Below, one piece after another: positions 10,888-23,482 of a stretch of DNA of 64,000 bases (positions are counted from its first letter, which is position 1; every line of letters begins with the position of its first letter). The notes under the pieces were generated by a model. The model made no database searches. It was not told the DNA's origin and worked only from the letters and a program-made list of their open reading frames with translations. The DNA comes from Tragulus kanchil (taxonomy: Eukaryota; Chordata; Mammalia; Artiodactyla; Tragulidae), in NCBI GenBank assembly GCA_022376925.1, contig JAIOJX010000001.1:4497501-4561500 (forward strand), read 5' to 3'. Made by a program: the position numbers and the translations under genes.

Positions 10888-13065
10888 TCCACAAACTCCA
10901 CAGGTAACACTATACTTAATGGAAAGAGTCTGGATGCTTTCTCTCTAAGACTGGAACACCGGGGAAGCATGTGTGCTCTCACCACGGCTACTCAACAACA
11001 CACTTGAAATTCCAGCTAGTGTAATAGGTATGGGAATAAAGCAAAAGCCATACACATCAGAAAGGAGGAAGTACACCTGTCTCTATCTATCTGCAGACAG
11101 CATGATCGCCTGCACAGAAAATTCCAAAGACTTGACAAAATAACTCCTAGAACTAATATCTAAGTTCAGCAAGGTAGTATATAAAATCCACAAACAAAAA
11201 TCAGTCATGTTTTTACATAACAATAATAAACATTTGGTAATGTTTGATTCCAAATAAAAATTTTAAATTAAAAACACAACACTTTACTGGAGTAAGGATA
11301 GATGCATAGAGATTAGTAACACAGAAATGAGGTCCAAGACACAAATCAAATCTGTAAGCTCCTGCATAATAAAGGAAACCATAAACAAAACGAAAAGACA
11401 ATCTACAGCATGGGAGCAAATATTTGCAAATGATCCAACCAACAAGGGGTTAATTTTCAAAATATAAAACAGCTCATATAACAAAAACAAACAAACAACA
11501 ACAACAACGACAACAAAAAACAGGAAAACTGGGCAGAACAACTTAATAGACATTTCTCCAGAGAAGATACACAGATGACCAAGAGGAACATGAGAAGATG
11601 CACAACATCACTAGTTATTAGAGAAATGCACAGCAAAACCACAATGCGGTATCACCTCATACCTGTCAGAATGGCCATCATCAAAAAGTCTACAAAGAAA
11701 AAACGCTGGAGAGGGTGTGGAGAGAAGGGAACCCTCCTCCACTGTTGGTGGGGATGTAAACTGGTGCAGCCGCCATGGAAAACAGTATGAAGGTTCCTCG
11801 ACAAACTAAAAATAGTTACCATATGATCCAGCAATCCCACTCCTGGGCACATATCCAGAGAAAACTCTAATTCAAAAAGATACATGCACCCCAACGTTCA
11901 TAGCAGCACTATTCACAATAGCCAAGACATGGAAGCAAGCTAAATGTCCATCAAAAAAAGAATATTCATCTAATAACTCCACAAACTCCACAGGTAACAC
12001 TATACTTAATGGAAAGAGTCTGGATGCTTTCTCTCTAAGACTGGAACACCGGGGAAGCATGTGTGCTCTCACCACGGCTACTCAACAACACACTTGAAAT
12101 TCCAGCTAGTGTAATAGGTATGGGAATAAAGCAAAAGCCATACACATCAGAAAGGAGGAAGTACACCTGTCTCTATCTATCTGCAGACAGCATGATCGCC
12201 TGCACAGAAAATTCCAAAGACTTGACAAAATAACTCCTAGAACTAATATCTAAGTTCAGCAAGGTAGTATATAAAATCCACAAACAAAAATCAGTCATGT
12301 TTTTACATAACAATAATAAACATTTGGTAATGTTTGATTCCAAATAAAAATTTTAAATTAAAAACACAACACTTTACTGGAGTAAGGATAGATGCATAGA
12401 GATTAGTAACACAGAAATGAGGTCCAAGACACAAATCAAATCTGTAAGCTCCTGCATAATAAAGGAAACCATAAACAAAACGAAAAGACAATCTACAGCA
12501 TGGGAGCAAATATTTGCAAATGATCCAACCAACAAGGGGTTAATTTTCAAAATATAAAACAGCTCATATAACAAAAACAAACAAACAACAACAACAACGA
12601 CAACAAAAAACAGGAAAACTGGGCAGAACAACTTAATAGACATTTCTCCAGAGAAGATACACAGATGACCAAGAGGAACATGAGAAGATGCACAACATCA
12701 CTAGTTATTAGAGAAATGCACAGCAAAACCACAATGCGGTATCACCTCATACCTGTCAGAATGGCCATCATCAAAAAGTCTACAAAGAAAAAACGCTGGA
12801 GAGGGTGTGGAGAGAAGGGAACCCTCCTCCACTGTTGGTGGGGATGTAAACTGGTGCAGCCGCCATGGAAAACAGTATGAAGGTTCCTCGACAAACTAAA
12901 AATAGTTACCATATGATCCAGCAATCCCACTCCTGGGCACATATCCAGAGAAAACTCTAATTCAAAAAGATACATGCACCCCAACGTTCATAGCAGCACT
13001 ATTCACAATAGCCAAGACATGGAAGCAAACCTAAATGTCTATCAACAGAATATTATTGTTATTAA
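10888..13065. repeat. Tandem duplication C (unit 1090 bp)
   Basis: Copy 1 is 10888-11977 and copy 2 is 11978 to about 13065, with a constant offset of 1090. The interiors are identical over about 1 kb, including every L1 mutation, which cannot be two separate L1 insertions. The tail of copy 1 (about 11938-11977) is garbled relative to copy 2. Confidence 0.96.
11481..11520. repeat. (CAAA)n/(CAA)n simple repeat
   Basis: A short A-rich simple repeat within the L1. It appears again at about 12571-12610 in duplication C. Confidence 0.85.
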
Positions 13066-13126
13066 AAAGAATGAAATATTGCTATTTGCAGCAACCTAAA
13101 TGGACCTAGAGATTATCATACTAAAT

Positions 13127-13234
13127 GAAGAATACTGGAGTGGGTAGTCATTTCCTTCTCCAGGGGATCTTCCAGAACCTGGGTCTCCTGCAATGCAGGC
13201 AGATTCTTCATCACCTGAGCCACTAGGGAAGCCT
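13127..13234 (-). mobile_element. Truncated Bov-tA SINE
   Basis: A minus-strand half copy. Only the AGAATACTGGAGTGGGTAGT segment onward and the head (CAGATTCTTCATCACCTGAG) remain. It joins the L1 fossil directly. Confidence 0.85.
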
Positions 13235-16200
13235 GGAGCTCAGAGAACCATGAAATGGCAGAGGGGCTGGAGCCTTCAGATTCTCCTCGTCCGTGCCTTC
13301 GCTGTACAGATGGGGGAGCTGAGACTCCTGGCTGGACTTGGCGCACATGCTGGTCAACCCCCAGGTGAATACTCTTCCCGAACTGCCGTCCTTTCTGACT
13401 GAAGCAGCACTGTTGTTTTGGCTGATGACGCGACGGTGGCATCTGCTCTCCAGTGGCCTGAAGAATCCTCCCCCTCCAGGTTCGCAATGAAGCTAAGGCT
13501 GAGACATTCCAGCAAAGGATGAGAATGGCCACGATGCATGATGAGCCAGTACTTACTGAGCGTCCATGTTGATCACCATCTCCGCTGCGTCAGCCCGGGG
13601 CATCAGGCTGATTTCCCAAAAGAAAGAAAGGGTAGGGGGACACCTTAATCTGTCTGCAATCCAGTTCAAAGCGACCCAGCACTCCTCTTAAGAAAGGAGA
13701 GGGAAAGCCCAAGCTCCTTCTCAGACCCCATCTGCTGACCTCTTTTTGTTTGAACTGTAAAACTAGGAACTTTTTCAAAAATCAACTACAAAGTAAATTA
13801 CAACTGATGTTAACAGCAAGAACGCTCAAGGACAAAAGGTGGGAGAAGAGAGACAAAATTATAAAAAGAAAAAAAAGCTTTTTAGAAAAGAACATCTGCA
13901 TTACAAACCCCAAGGTGCACATGGCAACAGATCTCCATCCATTCCCACTTAGAAGCTACTATAACTTGAAATGTACATATAATTGTTCATCCTTCTTTTA
14001 AAGAAATATTTTTTCCCAATGTCCCCACTCAGCCACAGCCTGAACAATGTGGCAGCATTCTCAAAATGAAGTCTCAGCCTTAACTGTTACTCTTGCCGGG
14101 TGGCCTTCACAGGATGACGGGACCTAACACCGTAAGAACTAAGCATCTTAAAAAGAGAACAATTCAAACACCTTGCACTTGCCTCCTGACGCCAAGGGGA
14201 AGCAGTGCTCCCACCCCAGATGCCCCTCGCCACAGGAGGGCTGGGCCTGAAGACCAGGAACCATCGCTTCTGCTGCAGCCCCAGGGGACCGCCAATGTGG
14301 CACAGCCCAAGGTGCCGCTCTGAAGCATTCGTAACCTGTCTCGAAGGATCCTTGAGGGAGCCATGAATGGGCTTCCAGAAGGGTCTATCAGCCCCTGAAG
14401 TTAGACCCAGCACTGCACATAATTCTCTAAGAAGTCCGTGACCCACACAAGGCAAAGAGCTGACCATTTGCCTTGTGCAGGTCTGGAGCTCAGGAGACCA
14501 GCCACAGCTGGCTTCCCTCAAACCAAGCTAAGAGCCTTGGCAGCCAGGCAGTGTTCCCATCTCATGGACAGAAGCAGCTTTACGTGGGCATGATACCACG
14601 GCGAGGGGTGTATGTGGCCCAGAGGAGCTTCCTAACCCTTGAACTCTTGCTACCTGAGCCCTAAAGAGCACTTACTCTCCACAGCATGGCAACCCGTACA
14701 TCCCATAATTCAAGTCAGACATTCCAGATCCTCCCCAGAAAGGGAATCAATCACACAAAGGTCCAAAGGGTGAGGACGGTGCCTTTGCAGGTAAGGGTGA
14801 GGGGCCAGGCCTAGGATCTAGGAAGGGAAAAATAGGGGGAGAGGTGGGCTGAACCCAAACTGGTTGGCAAAGGGCCAACCCAAAGGCGTGACTGCAAAGG
14901 CCAGGCAGGCTGTCCTCAGCCACGGGAGCAGTAAGGGCTTCACACTAGCCCTTTCTGTCTGGGGTCTTCCATCTAGAAAGAACAGGCTGAGAATACTAAG
15001 AGAGACAATGTCCTCCGCTAGTCCTCAACTCGTGGGGCAAAACGTGCTCTAAAGGGCAAAGGGCTTCTCCCTCCTGGGAGGAACAGGGCAGCGACTATAC
15101 TCCTGGGCTCCTGCGATAGCGGTGCGTGTGCGTACACGTCTGGCTCTGCGTGATGGCCCAGGCAGGCGGGGATGGAGCCCCACCACACAGTTCAAGTGTC
15201 TGGAGCTCTAGTTCCACACGCCTCTTTGCGTGCACTTGGAACGAGGCAGCGAAGGATGCCATGAAGGACTCCCACTGCAGGTCAGAGAAGCCAGACTTCC
15301 CAGCTACCCCAGGGTGGGGAATGGGTCTCTGACTGCCATGGCCGCCGCCGCTCTGGGGGAAGGGGCGCAGGGAGGAGGAGGGAGAAGAGCCTGCTTGGAG
15401 CATCCCTGTAGCTGAACCTGCAATTTCACCATTGCTGCACTCCGAATGGGTTCTGCCTCAGGAGCAGGCCCTGGGGAGGCTCCAATTTGATAATGGCTTC
15501 ACCTCTGCTGAGGAACAGACTTGCCACCTGCCCTATTAGCGGCAGGAAGGGCTCCCAGGCTGCCCTCCGGGGCAGGGCGCCCGTCATGCTCCAAAGGCAA
15601 CACCCAGGCCGTGAGTGGAGGCCCTGGCTGCCCCGCCGGGATGGCTGAGGTGATGCTCTCCAGACTGTCAGGGCTCGTCTTGAGGGCCGTGGCTGCCAGG
15701 ACTACAGTGATGATATCCAATCATAACGTACAACCATAATGCTCTGTACCTCATCGCTGGGGAATCGCTAGGAACAACCAGACTGCTCACTTTCATGTGA
15801 ATGTCAGCACCATTATTTTAATACCAAATGTGTCCGATTTGACTCCGTATCCCCCCAGATGGACTTGAGGGTGGCGGTGAAATGAAATGGCACACTTCTT
15901 TGAGCTTTTGTTACATGTTCGTGCAGCCAACTGCGAAGAAAATGTAGTAATTAGAGGTGAAATTAATCCTTGACAGGCAAGCGGCTTAGAAACACCCTCT
16001 TCTCCAAGCCCAGCATAATGCACTCCAGTCTTTCAGAACTAGACACGCAAAGTATGTGACGTTGGCAACTGCACAGAAACGACTGTCCCACTTAAAATTC
16101 CAAGGTCGGTGCTGCAACTTTCAGAGGCAGATCTTAAACACTGAGATCTCATTAAGAACGAAAGCCAAACAACCCCCGCCACTGCCAACAGAGCCCACCC

Positions 16201-17635
16201 AGCCAAGTCCTCCGAGGGGCTGGTGGCCCAACACTCCGTCAGCAACTTGAAAACAAGACATGGCACATGCCTTTCGGAGGCACCACAGCCTGGGTCCAGC
16301 CGGATCCTTCACTTACAACCTCCGATTCCAGCTGGTTCTAAGCTTTGGCTTGTGAGGCCAGCTCGCCCCTCTGCCATCCTCACGATGCTAAGCACAGCAC
16401 ATGCTGATCCTGTGCAAGTCACGTGACCCCACAATTACACGTGCTCCTTCTCCACACGCACCTTCTGTCACATCTGCTCTGTGTACCGGCAGCATGGGCA
16501 CCGAGTGGGCACTCCGACTCGAGCGCTTGACTGAGGGCGGGAGGTCGGACTTCTCTCCCCTCAGGGCTCCCCTCACGGTGCCTCCTCAGGAAAGCTGGGC
16601 CCTCTCTCTGGTCCCCACTTTTTCTTCTGTAAAGTCACAGGGCTTCACTCTTCCAGCCTGAACATTCTTTTGGCAGCCGAGTCTGTAGCTGGGCTGGCTC
16701 ATCTGTGTCACCTCTGTCAGGAACTGGGCTCGCCTGGCCAATGGGGCTGAAAAAGGCAGGCAAGCCTAGGTCCTGTCCCCCCACCCTCGTATCATGTTGG
16801 GGTTTCGGGTTCAAACACTGGGCAAAGTAGCAAAGTGCTCTCAAGAATCGGGGGAGGGGGCTCAGGACAGCTAAACAGAGGACCTGAGATTGTCCGAAGC
16901 ATTTAGGATGACAACTTGATTGTCGTTGGCCTTGATTGTCGTTCGGCCAAAAGGCCCACAATTCCCCACCAGAGATGGGAGAAGGCACAAGCCGGGACCA
17001 CAGGGCCCTTCTGGCGCAGACGTCATTCACTAGCTCAGGCCTTCGGGGGTCTCTTCTAGAATTGGCTGAAATGTAACCTTGGGGCCCCGCGTCCACTCCC
17101 ACAGGGGGACGAGAGCAGGAAGCACAGGATGGAATGTCATGCTCAGTCCATCCTCTGGGCCTCACCGAACAATTCTCCGCCCTAAGAAAGTGGCATTTCC
17201 CAGATCCCACGCAACGGTTATTTACTGGACAGATGTAAGCCGCAGGGTACCCCAGGAAGATGTGGCTGGGACCCACATTGAGGCTGGGGCTGGGCTGTGT
17301 GCCCAGGGATGCTGGGTGGGTCAGAGAGCAGCCAGGGCAGGACTTAAGCCCTGTCCCTAGAAGGCTTCACTCTGGGGAGCACACAGTGAGCAGCACCCTC
17401 GCCCCTCGCTATGCCTCACCCCATAGTGACAAACTTGATTGCTTTGGGAATTAGAAAGAGGTCAGAATTCAGTGGGACTCAAGGCCAGCCACTCCGGCAG
17501 GCCCTCTGCCTGCATCCCTGGCCACACACACTGATGACTGACACCTGATGACCAGTGAATGCTCAAATGCTCAGCAAGGACCCTACATGTCATCCAGCTA
17601 TGTGAGTGGCTACAGGGCATGTCTCTGCTAGCTAG
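13235..17635. other. Unique non-coding DNA with candidate conserved elements
   Basis: About 4.4 kb of mostly single-copy sequence without a supportable gene. The frames are short and unrelated to proteins I know. The part at 15,690-16,020 is AT-richer than its surroundings, contains ATTA/TAAT-type homeodomain core sites, and reads like a conserved noncoding element. A 2 x about 17-bp direct repeat (CTTGATTGTCGTTGGC type) lies at 16,915-16,948. Confidence 0.4.
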
Positions 17636-19346
17636 GCCCCGACAAAACCTGGTCCACTGGAGAAGGGAATGGCAATCCCCACTTCAGCATGCTTGCCTTG
17701 AGAAATCCATGAAAAGGCAAAAAGATATGCAATCTCAGAAATGACAGAATGATTTCTGTTCACTTCCAAGGCAAGCCATTCAGCATCACACCAATCCAAG
17801 TCTATGCCCTGACCACTAATGCTGAAGAAGCTGAAGTTGAACCGTTCTATGAAGACCTACAAGACCTCCTAAAACTAACACCAAAAAAAAAAAAAAAAAA
17901 ATGTCCTTTTCATCATAGGGGCTGGAATGCAAACGTAGGAAGTCAAGAGATCCCTGGAGTAACAGGCAAGGTTGACTTTGGAGGACAAAATGAAGCAGGG
18001 CAAAGGCTCACAGAGTTTTGCCAAGAGAACACACTGGTCACAGCAAATACCCTCTTTCAACAGCACAAGAGAGGACTCTATACATGGACATCACCAGATG
18101 GTCAATACCCAAATCAGACAGATTATATTCATTACAGCTGAAGACGGAGAAGCTCTATCCGGTCAGCAAAAACAAGACCTGAAGCCAACTGTGGCTCAGA
18201 CCATGAGCTCCTTATTGCAAAGTTCAGGCTCAAATTGAAGAAAGTAGGGAAACCCACTAGGCCATTTAGGTAGGACCTAAAGGGCTTCTCTGGTAGCGCA
18301 GCTGGTGAAGAATCCGCCTGCAATGCAGGCGACCCCGATTCAATTCCTGGGTCAGGAAACCCCCCTGGAGAAGGGACTAGTGGGCTATCCCACTCCAGCC
18401 TCCTTGGGATTCCCTGGTGACTTAGATGGACTGGTTCAAAATTGGGAAAGGAGTTCATCCAGGCTGTATACTGTCACCCTGCTAATTTAACTTATACACG
18501 GAGTATATCATGCGAAATGCCACACTGGATGAAGTACAAGCTGGAATCAAGGCTGCTGGGAGGAATAGCAACAACCTCAGACACTCAGATGATACCACTC
18601 TAATGGCAGAAAGCGAAGAGGAACTAAAGAACTTCTTGATAAAGGTGAAAGAGCAGAGTGATAAAACTGGCTTAAAACTCAACACTGAAAAAACAAAGAT
18701 CATGGCATCTGGTCCCATCGCCTCATGGCAAATAGATGGACAAAATGTGGAAACTGTGTGAGATTTCATTTTCTTGGGCTCCAAAATCACTGTGGATGGT
18801 GATTCAGTCAGGAAATTAAAAGATGCATTCTCCTTGGAAGAAAAGCTATGACAAACCCAGACAGCGTATTCAAAAGACAACAAAGGTCCATATAGTCAAA
18901 GCTAAGGTTTCCAGGTAGTCATGTACGGACGTGAGAGTTGGCCCATAGAAAAAGCTGGACACCGATGAATGGATGCCTTCAAACTGTGAGGCTGGAGAAG
19001 ACTCTTGAGAGCCCCTTGGACTGCAAGGAGGTCAAACCCATCCATCCTAAAGGAAATCCACCCTGAATATTCATTGGAAGGATGGATGCCAAAGCTGAAG
19101 CTCCAATACTTTGGCCACCTGATGCGGAGAGATGACTCATTGGAAAAGATCCTCATGCTGAGAAAGACTGAGAGCAAGAGAAGAAGAGGGTGACAGAAGA
19201 TGAGATGGCTGGATGCTACCACTGACTCAGTGGACGTGAGATTGAGCAAACTCCAGGAGATGGTGAGTGACAGGGAAGCCTGGGATGCTGCAGCCCATGG
19301 GGTCACAAAGAGTCGGACATGACTTAGTGACTGAACAACAAGAGGC
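17636..19346 (+). mobile_element. BovB (RTE) LINE, defective
   Basis: A BovB fragment with internal deletions. About 17749-18245 encodes part of the AP-endonuclease domain (peptide pieces such as GWNANVGSQ and DYIHYS are visible), disrupted by an A20 run near 17882. A Bov-A SINE sits at 18283-18425, and the sequence between endonuclease and RT is missing. The RT region resumes at about 18432. The catalytic YADD box reads HSDD (18582-18593), and an in-frame TGA lies at 18759-18761. The remainder runs to the CACAAAGAGTCGGACATGAC 3' end near 19303-19322. It is incapable of self-mobilisation. Confidence 0.93.
18283..18425 (+). mobile_element. Bov-A/Bov-tA SINE inside BovB
   Basis: A plus-strand SINE head GGGCTTCTCTGGTAGCGCAG at 18281-18300, a B-box-like GATTCAATTCCTGGGTCAGG at 18336-18355, and a shortened body. 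It is inserted at, or marks, the internal deletion of the BovB element. Confidence 0.85.
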
Positions 19347-21331
19347 CCTAAAGAAATTGGGGAGGTTCTGGGAGTGGGGAGAAAAAGAAAGCAATGGAGT
19401 TGGGGAGGGAGGGAACCCCACTGTTTTCTTCCATCCTGTCCCGCTGCAGAAAACAGCTACCCAGGTTGGTCTTCTGAGAGCAGGACCCCTAAGGGACTGT
19501 GCACTGAGACCCTGGCGGGTAAGTAGTGTGCCACAAGCCACACCCCTCATCTCCTGGGGCTCCTCACAGCCTAACTGCCCGAGGGCTCCCTGGAGCGGGC
19601 CGTTCTTCCTCTGCTCCATTTACAGGTGAAATGACGACACAGTGATGACAGAAACAAGTGGCAAGCGGTGCTTTAAAGCCCAGTCTGGTTCGTACAGATT
19701 GATGAAGTTTCTCGCGTCAAAGTCCGGAAGACAGTTCAGGACTCAGTGTCTGCAGAATCAGCCTGTTCCCGCTGAGCTTCGTGACGCTGCTTTCCTGTCT
19801 ACAGCTGACTGCGGCTGCCTAGGTTACCCTGGCGGCTGGCGTTGTGAGAGGTGTATGATGGGAACTGCCTTATTGTGCTGATCCTTAGTAACTGACTCCT
19901 GTTCCCCCATCATTTATCTCCCTCTGCAACCACATCTGGGTCGGTCTATTCACACTCTCAGCGTTCTATATGCTCCAACAAACACTCAGCCTTTTCTGCT
20001 TGGATAAGGAGATTTTTTAGTTACATCCATTATATGTGTATCAACATTTATGGCAGCAAGATAATTGCCAGAGAGCTCAGAGGACAAAAGGTCCTCCTTC
20101 ATAGTGTCCACCCACCCCACTCATAAAAAAAAAAAAAATCAATATTAACACCAAGCAGGACAGTGGCAGATTCTTACATGGCAGATTCTTACATGGCTGC
20201 TGTGTGTGTCCTCCAAGCTGGAAATGTGATTTTTATAAAACACCCAGCTGGAGTAGGAAGGAGTGAGTTCAGAGCCCATACTCCAGTGGGGCACATGTGT
20301 GGAGGGGGAACGCCTTTTGTCCTTGAAATCTTTGCTGAATAACTGCGAAGCTGCAAATCTGTTCTACATTAGATGAGTCCTTTGGAGACGTGCCAGCCTA
20401 ATTTTAAAGACTCTGAATCCCGTTATCTGGAAACCAACCCATTGATGAGGAGGGTGGCAATCAGTAGGTCCTGAGACCACCAGATGAGGGGCACCAGACA
20501 GGAAGCACTGCGGGCTGCTTCCCAGCCTCCAGGTTTCTGGGTTAGAAGTTCAGATGTGGTGAAAGATACAGAGAGGGAACACTTCACACTTGTGTGCTAT
20601 TTGGATTGACCTTCTGTCCTTTTTTCCTCCCTCCCACCCCCTTGCTGCCCTTTAAAGGAGAGTGGTTCTGCCATCAGAAGAACCACTTGCCTAAGATCAG
20701 TTTCTGTCCACTTCAGAAACCTAAACAGCAATTGAGGTTCCTAGGGACAGTCTATTAGCAGGTGTATTTTAAGCCTTTAGGTGATCCGCTTAAAAGGGGG
20801 AAAAATGATATTAAATGTGCTGGCCAAGCTTGACAAAATCCCTTTCCTTAGTGAAAAGAATCAACCCTGGTAAATCTCCTACCTTAAGATGCAGTGAATG
20901 TATGGCCCCCACCCCCAGCCCAGCAACAGGCTTTTTCCTGGTTGAGTTTAAAAATTCAATGACGTTTCTGTTTCAGCCCACACATGTGTGTCACTGTCAG
21001 CGTCAGTGGCAGGAAAACAGACCAAGTCACCCTTCGCTAATGATTTCCTAACATGGAATTTCCTCGTATCTCCTCGAGCCTTTCTTCTTCCAGTGCCAAA
21101 CTGCCCCCCGCCCTTCTCAAACACATTGTACTGAAGGAAAACTGAAAACAGTCCCAGCCGGAAGAGGATGATTTTCATGGAGCTCTTACAAGGAAGAGCT
21201 GCAGCATTTTGTGATATTTTTAAGGGGTGGGAGAGAGAAGTGCTAGTTTTTCTAAAGCCAGTACCAATAAAACAGAGATTTCCTTCTGGGCATCTGGGAA
21301 TCTCAGCCTGGCTCTCTTTCCCTTTTCCTGC
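19347..21331. other. Unique non-coding DNA
   Basis: About 2 kb of single-copy sequence without a recognisable gene. A perfect tandem 15-bp repeat (GGCAGATTCTTACAT twice) lies at about 20,166-20,195, and an A-run at about 20,126-20,138. Confidence 0.45.
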
Positions 21332-23482
21332 CTCCTTTCCAAGTTCCCAACATTCGCACATCAGTGCTGAAGGAAACACGCTCAAGCACTGGAGGCACGC
21401 GAGGGGCGAGGTCAAGGCAGCCCTCATGGCCAGGGACCGGCTTTGCAGAACTAACCAAGCACAAAGCAATATAGACACCCACGACGGCTCTCCTCTGGAA
21501 AATATTCTATTTTATGTGCACACTGGTCATCAAGAGAAAAGAGGGCTGTTACTTTAAGGGGAAGACGCCGATTAGCTGCTCGGGCTGGCAGCAAACAGCT
21601 GGTCTGTCCGGCAGGTTCAAGGCCATTTCAGCTTCTCTCTTATAGAGGCACCATATGCTCCATCTCGCACATCAGCAGCTTTATTTTCCAATGATCTTGT
21701 TCCAGAAGGCAAGCACAAAGGGGGAGGAGAAGGCAGAGCCCGTGTTTACCCTTTGAGTACTTTCTTGTGGTTTCAGATGCAGTGGGGATGCGCATGTTTC
21801 CACGGTGGGGGAGTTAACGCTCCTCCTTCTACTCCAAAGACCAGAGAACAAACGTTCGACCAACACTTAGGCATAGCCTCCAGAGATCCGAGAGCGCAGG
21901 AGGGGAGTGAAAAGGCACACACAGTATGACTCCACGAAATTAAAGGGGAAGATGGGGTGGAGGTCGCTAGAGAAATCTGGAGGAATTTGACTTCGAGTTT
22001 GGACCCCGCCCACTTCTTAGTTGTCAAATTTTCTTATGATCAGTATTCCTTTTCTGAACAAACTTTACATGTAGACTGGCAGACGGGTCCAGGGGAGGGG
22101 GTGGGGGCATGGCCAGTCAGGCCAACAGGCTGGCTACGGGCTACTCCAAACATTACGTTTCACATGCCTCAGTTCAAGCCCAAGTTCTCGCAAATTTGGG
22201 AGGCAGGGCAGGTATCAGGAATAGGGGGCGGCTGAATCCTCACTCCAACTAACGCTGGGAACCCATGGATCCTGAACACCCCAAAGTGCACGGCCTTGCA
22301 TCCGACCCGTGCACAGGCACCTGAAGCACGATCCAGCGGTGCATCCTCCTCCCTCCCAGCGCCGCGGGCTCGAACCTCAAGCAGCGACAGTTCCGATTCC
22401 CTCCTTCCAAGTTCCCAACATTCGCACATCAGTGCGGGAAGGAAACACGCTCAAGCACTGGAGGCACGCGAGGGGCGAGGTCAAGGCAGCCCTCATGGCC
22501 AGGGACCGGCTTTGCAGAACTAACCAAGCACAAAGCAATATAGACACCCACGACGGCTCTCCTCTGGAAAATATTCTATTTTATGTGCACACTGGTCATC
22601 AAGAGAAAAGAGGGCTGTTACTTTAAGGGGAAGACGCCGATTAGCTGCTCGGGCTGGCAGCAAACAGCTGGTCTGTCCGGCAGGTTCAAGGCCATTTCAG
22701 CTTCTCTCTTATAGAGGCACCATATGCTCCATCTCGCACATCAGCAGCTTTATTTTCCAATGATCTTGTTCCAGAAGGCAAGCACAAAGGGGGAGGAGAA
22801 GGCAGAGCCCGTGTTTACCCTTTGAGTACTTTCTTGTGGTTTCAGATGCAGTGGGGATGCGCATGTTTCCACGGTGGGGGAGTTAACGCTCCTCCTTCTA
22901 CTCCAAAGACCAGAGAACAAACGTTCGACCAACACTTAGGCATAGCCTCCAGAGATCCGAGAGCGCAGGAGGGGAGTGAAAAGGCACACACAGTATGACT
23001 CCACGAAATTAAAGGGGAAGATGGGGTGGAGGTCGCTAGAGAAATCTGGAGGAATTTGACTTCGAGTTTGGACCCCGCCCACTTCTTAGTTGTCAAATTT
23101 TCTTATGATCAGTATTCCTTTTCTGAACAAACTTTACATGTAGACTGGCAGACGGGTCCAGGGGAGGGGGTGGGGGCATGGCCAGTCAGGCCAACAGGCT
23201 GGCTACGGGCTACTCCAAACATTACGTTTCACATGCCTCAGTTCAAGCCCAAGTTCTCGCAAATTTGGGAGGCAGGGCAGGTATCAGGAATAGGGGGCGG
23301 CTGAATCCTCACTCCAACTAACGCTGGGAACCCATGGATCCTGAACACCCCAAAGTGCACGGCCTTGCATCCGACCCGTGCACAGGCACCTGAAGCACGA
23401 TCCAGCGGTGCATCCTCCTCCCTCCCAGCGCCCCGGGCTGCACGAACCTCGGAAGCAGCGACAGTTCCGATTCCCTCCTTCC
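21332..23482. repeat. Tandem duplication D (unit about 1.07 kb)
   Basis: Copy 1 is 21332-22400 and copy 2 is 22401-23482 (offset 1069 in the interior). Differences cluster at the head of copy 2 (GTGCGGGAAGG against GTGCTGAAGG) and at the tail of copy 1 (missing bases around 22,365-22,385). The content is single-copy non-coding DNA leading into the CpG island. Confidence 0.95.

Larger units (their letters stand above)
10749..13128 (+). mobile_element. Decayed L1 ORF2 fragment, part 2 (contains duplication C)
   Basis: Continues the older L1 through the RT region (the ACTTAATGGAAAGAGTCTGG block near 10915 and the CTATCTGCAGACAGCATGAT block near 11087, where the conserved FADD-type catalytic motif is disrupted) to the C-terminal part (GAGAGGGTGTGGAGAGAAGG near 11709, TGTTGGTGGGGATGTAAACT near 11743). 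It then reaches the 3' flank of ORF2 near 13060-13128. Frameshifts and stops exclude activity. The part from 10888 on is present twice through duplication C. Confidence 0.85.

Noticed and set aside
10888..13065. Two independent L1 insertions
   Set aside because: Both copies share every mutation over about 1 kb and the same arbitrary limits. They belong to one duplication of the type seen at eleven other sites.
17749..18141. Functional endonuclease gene
   Set aside because: It is a fragment of a BovB retrotransposon with a lengthened A-run, no start context and missing downstream domains.
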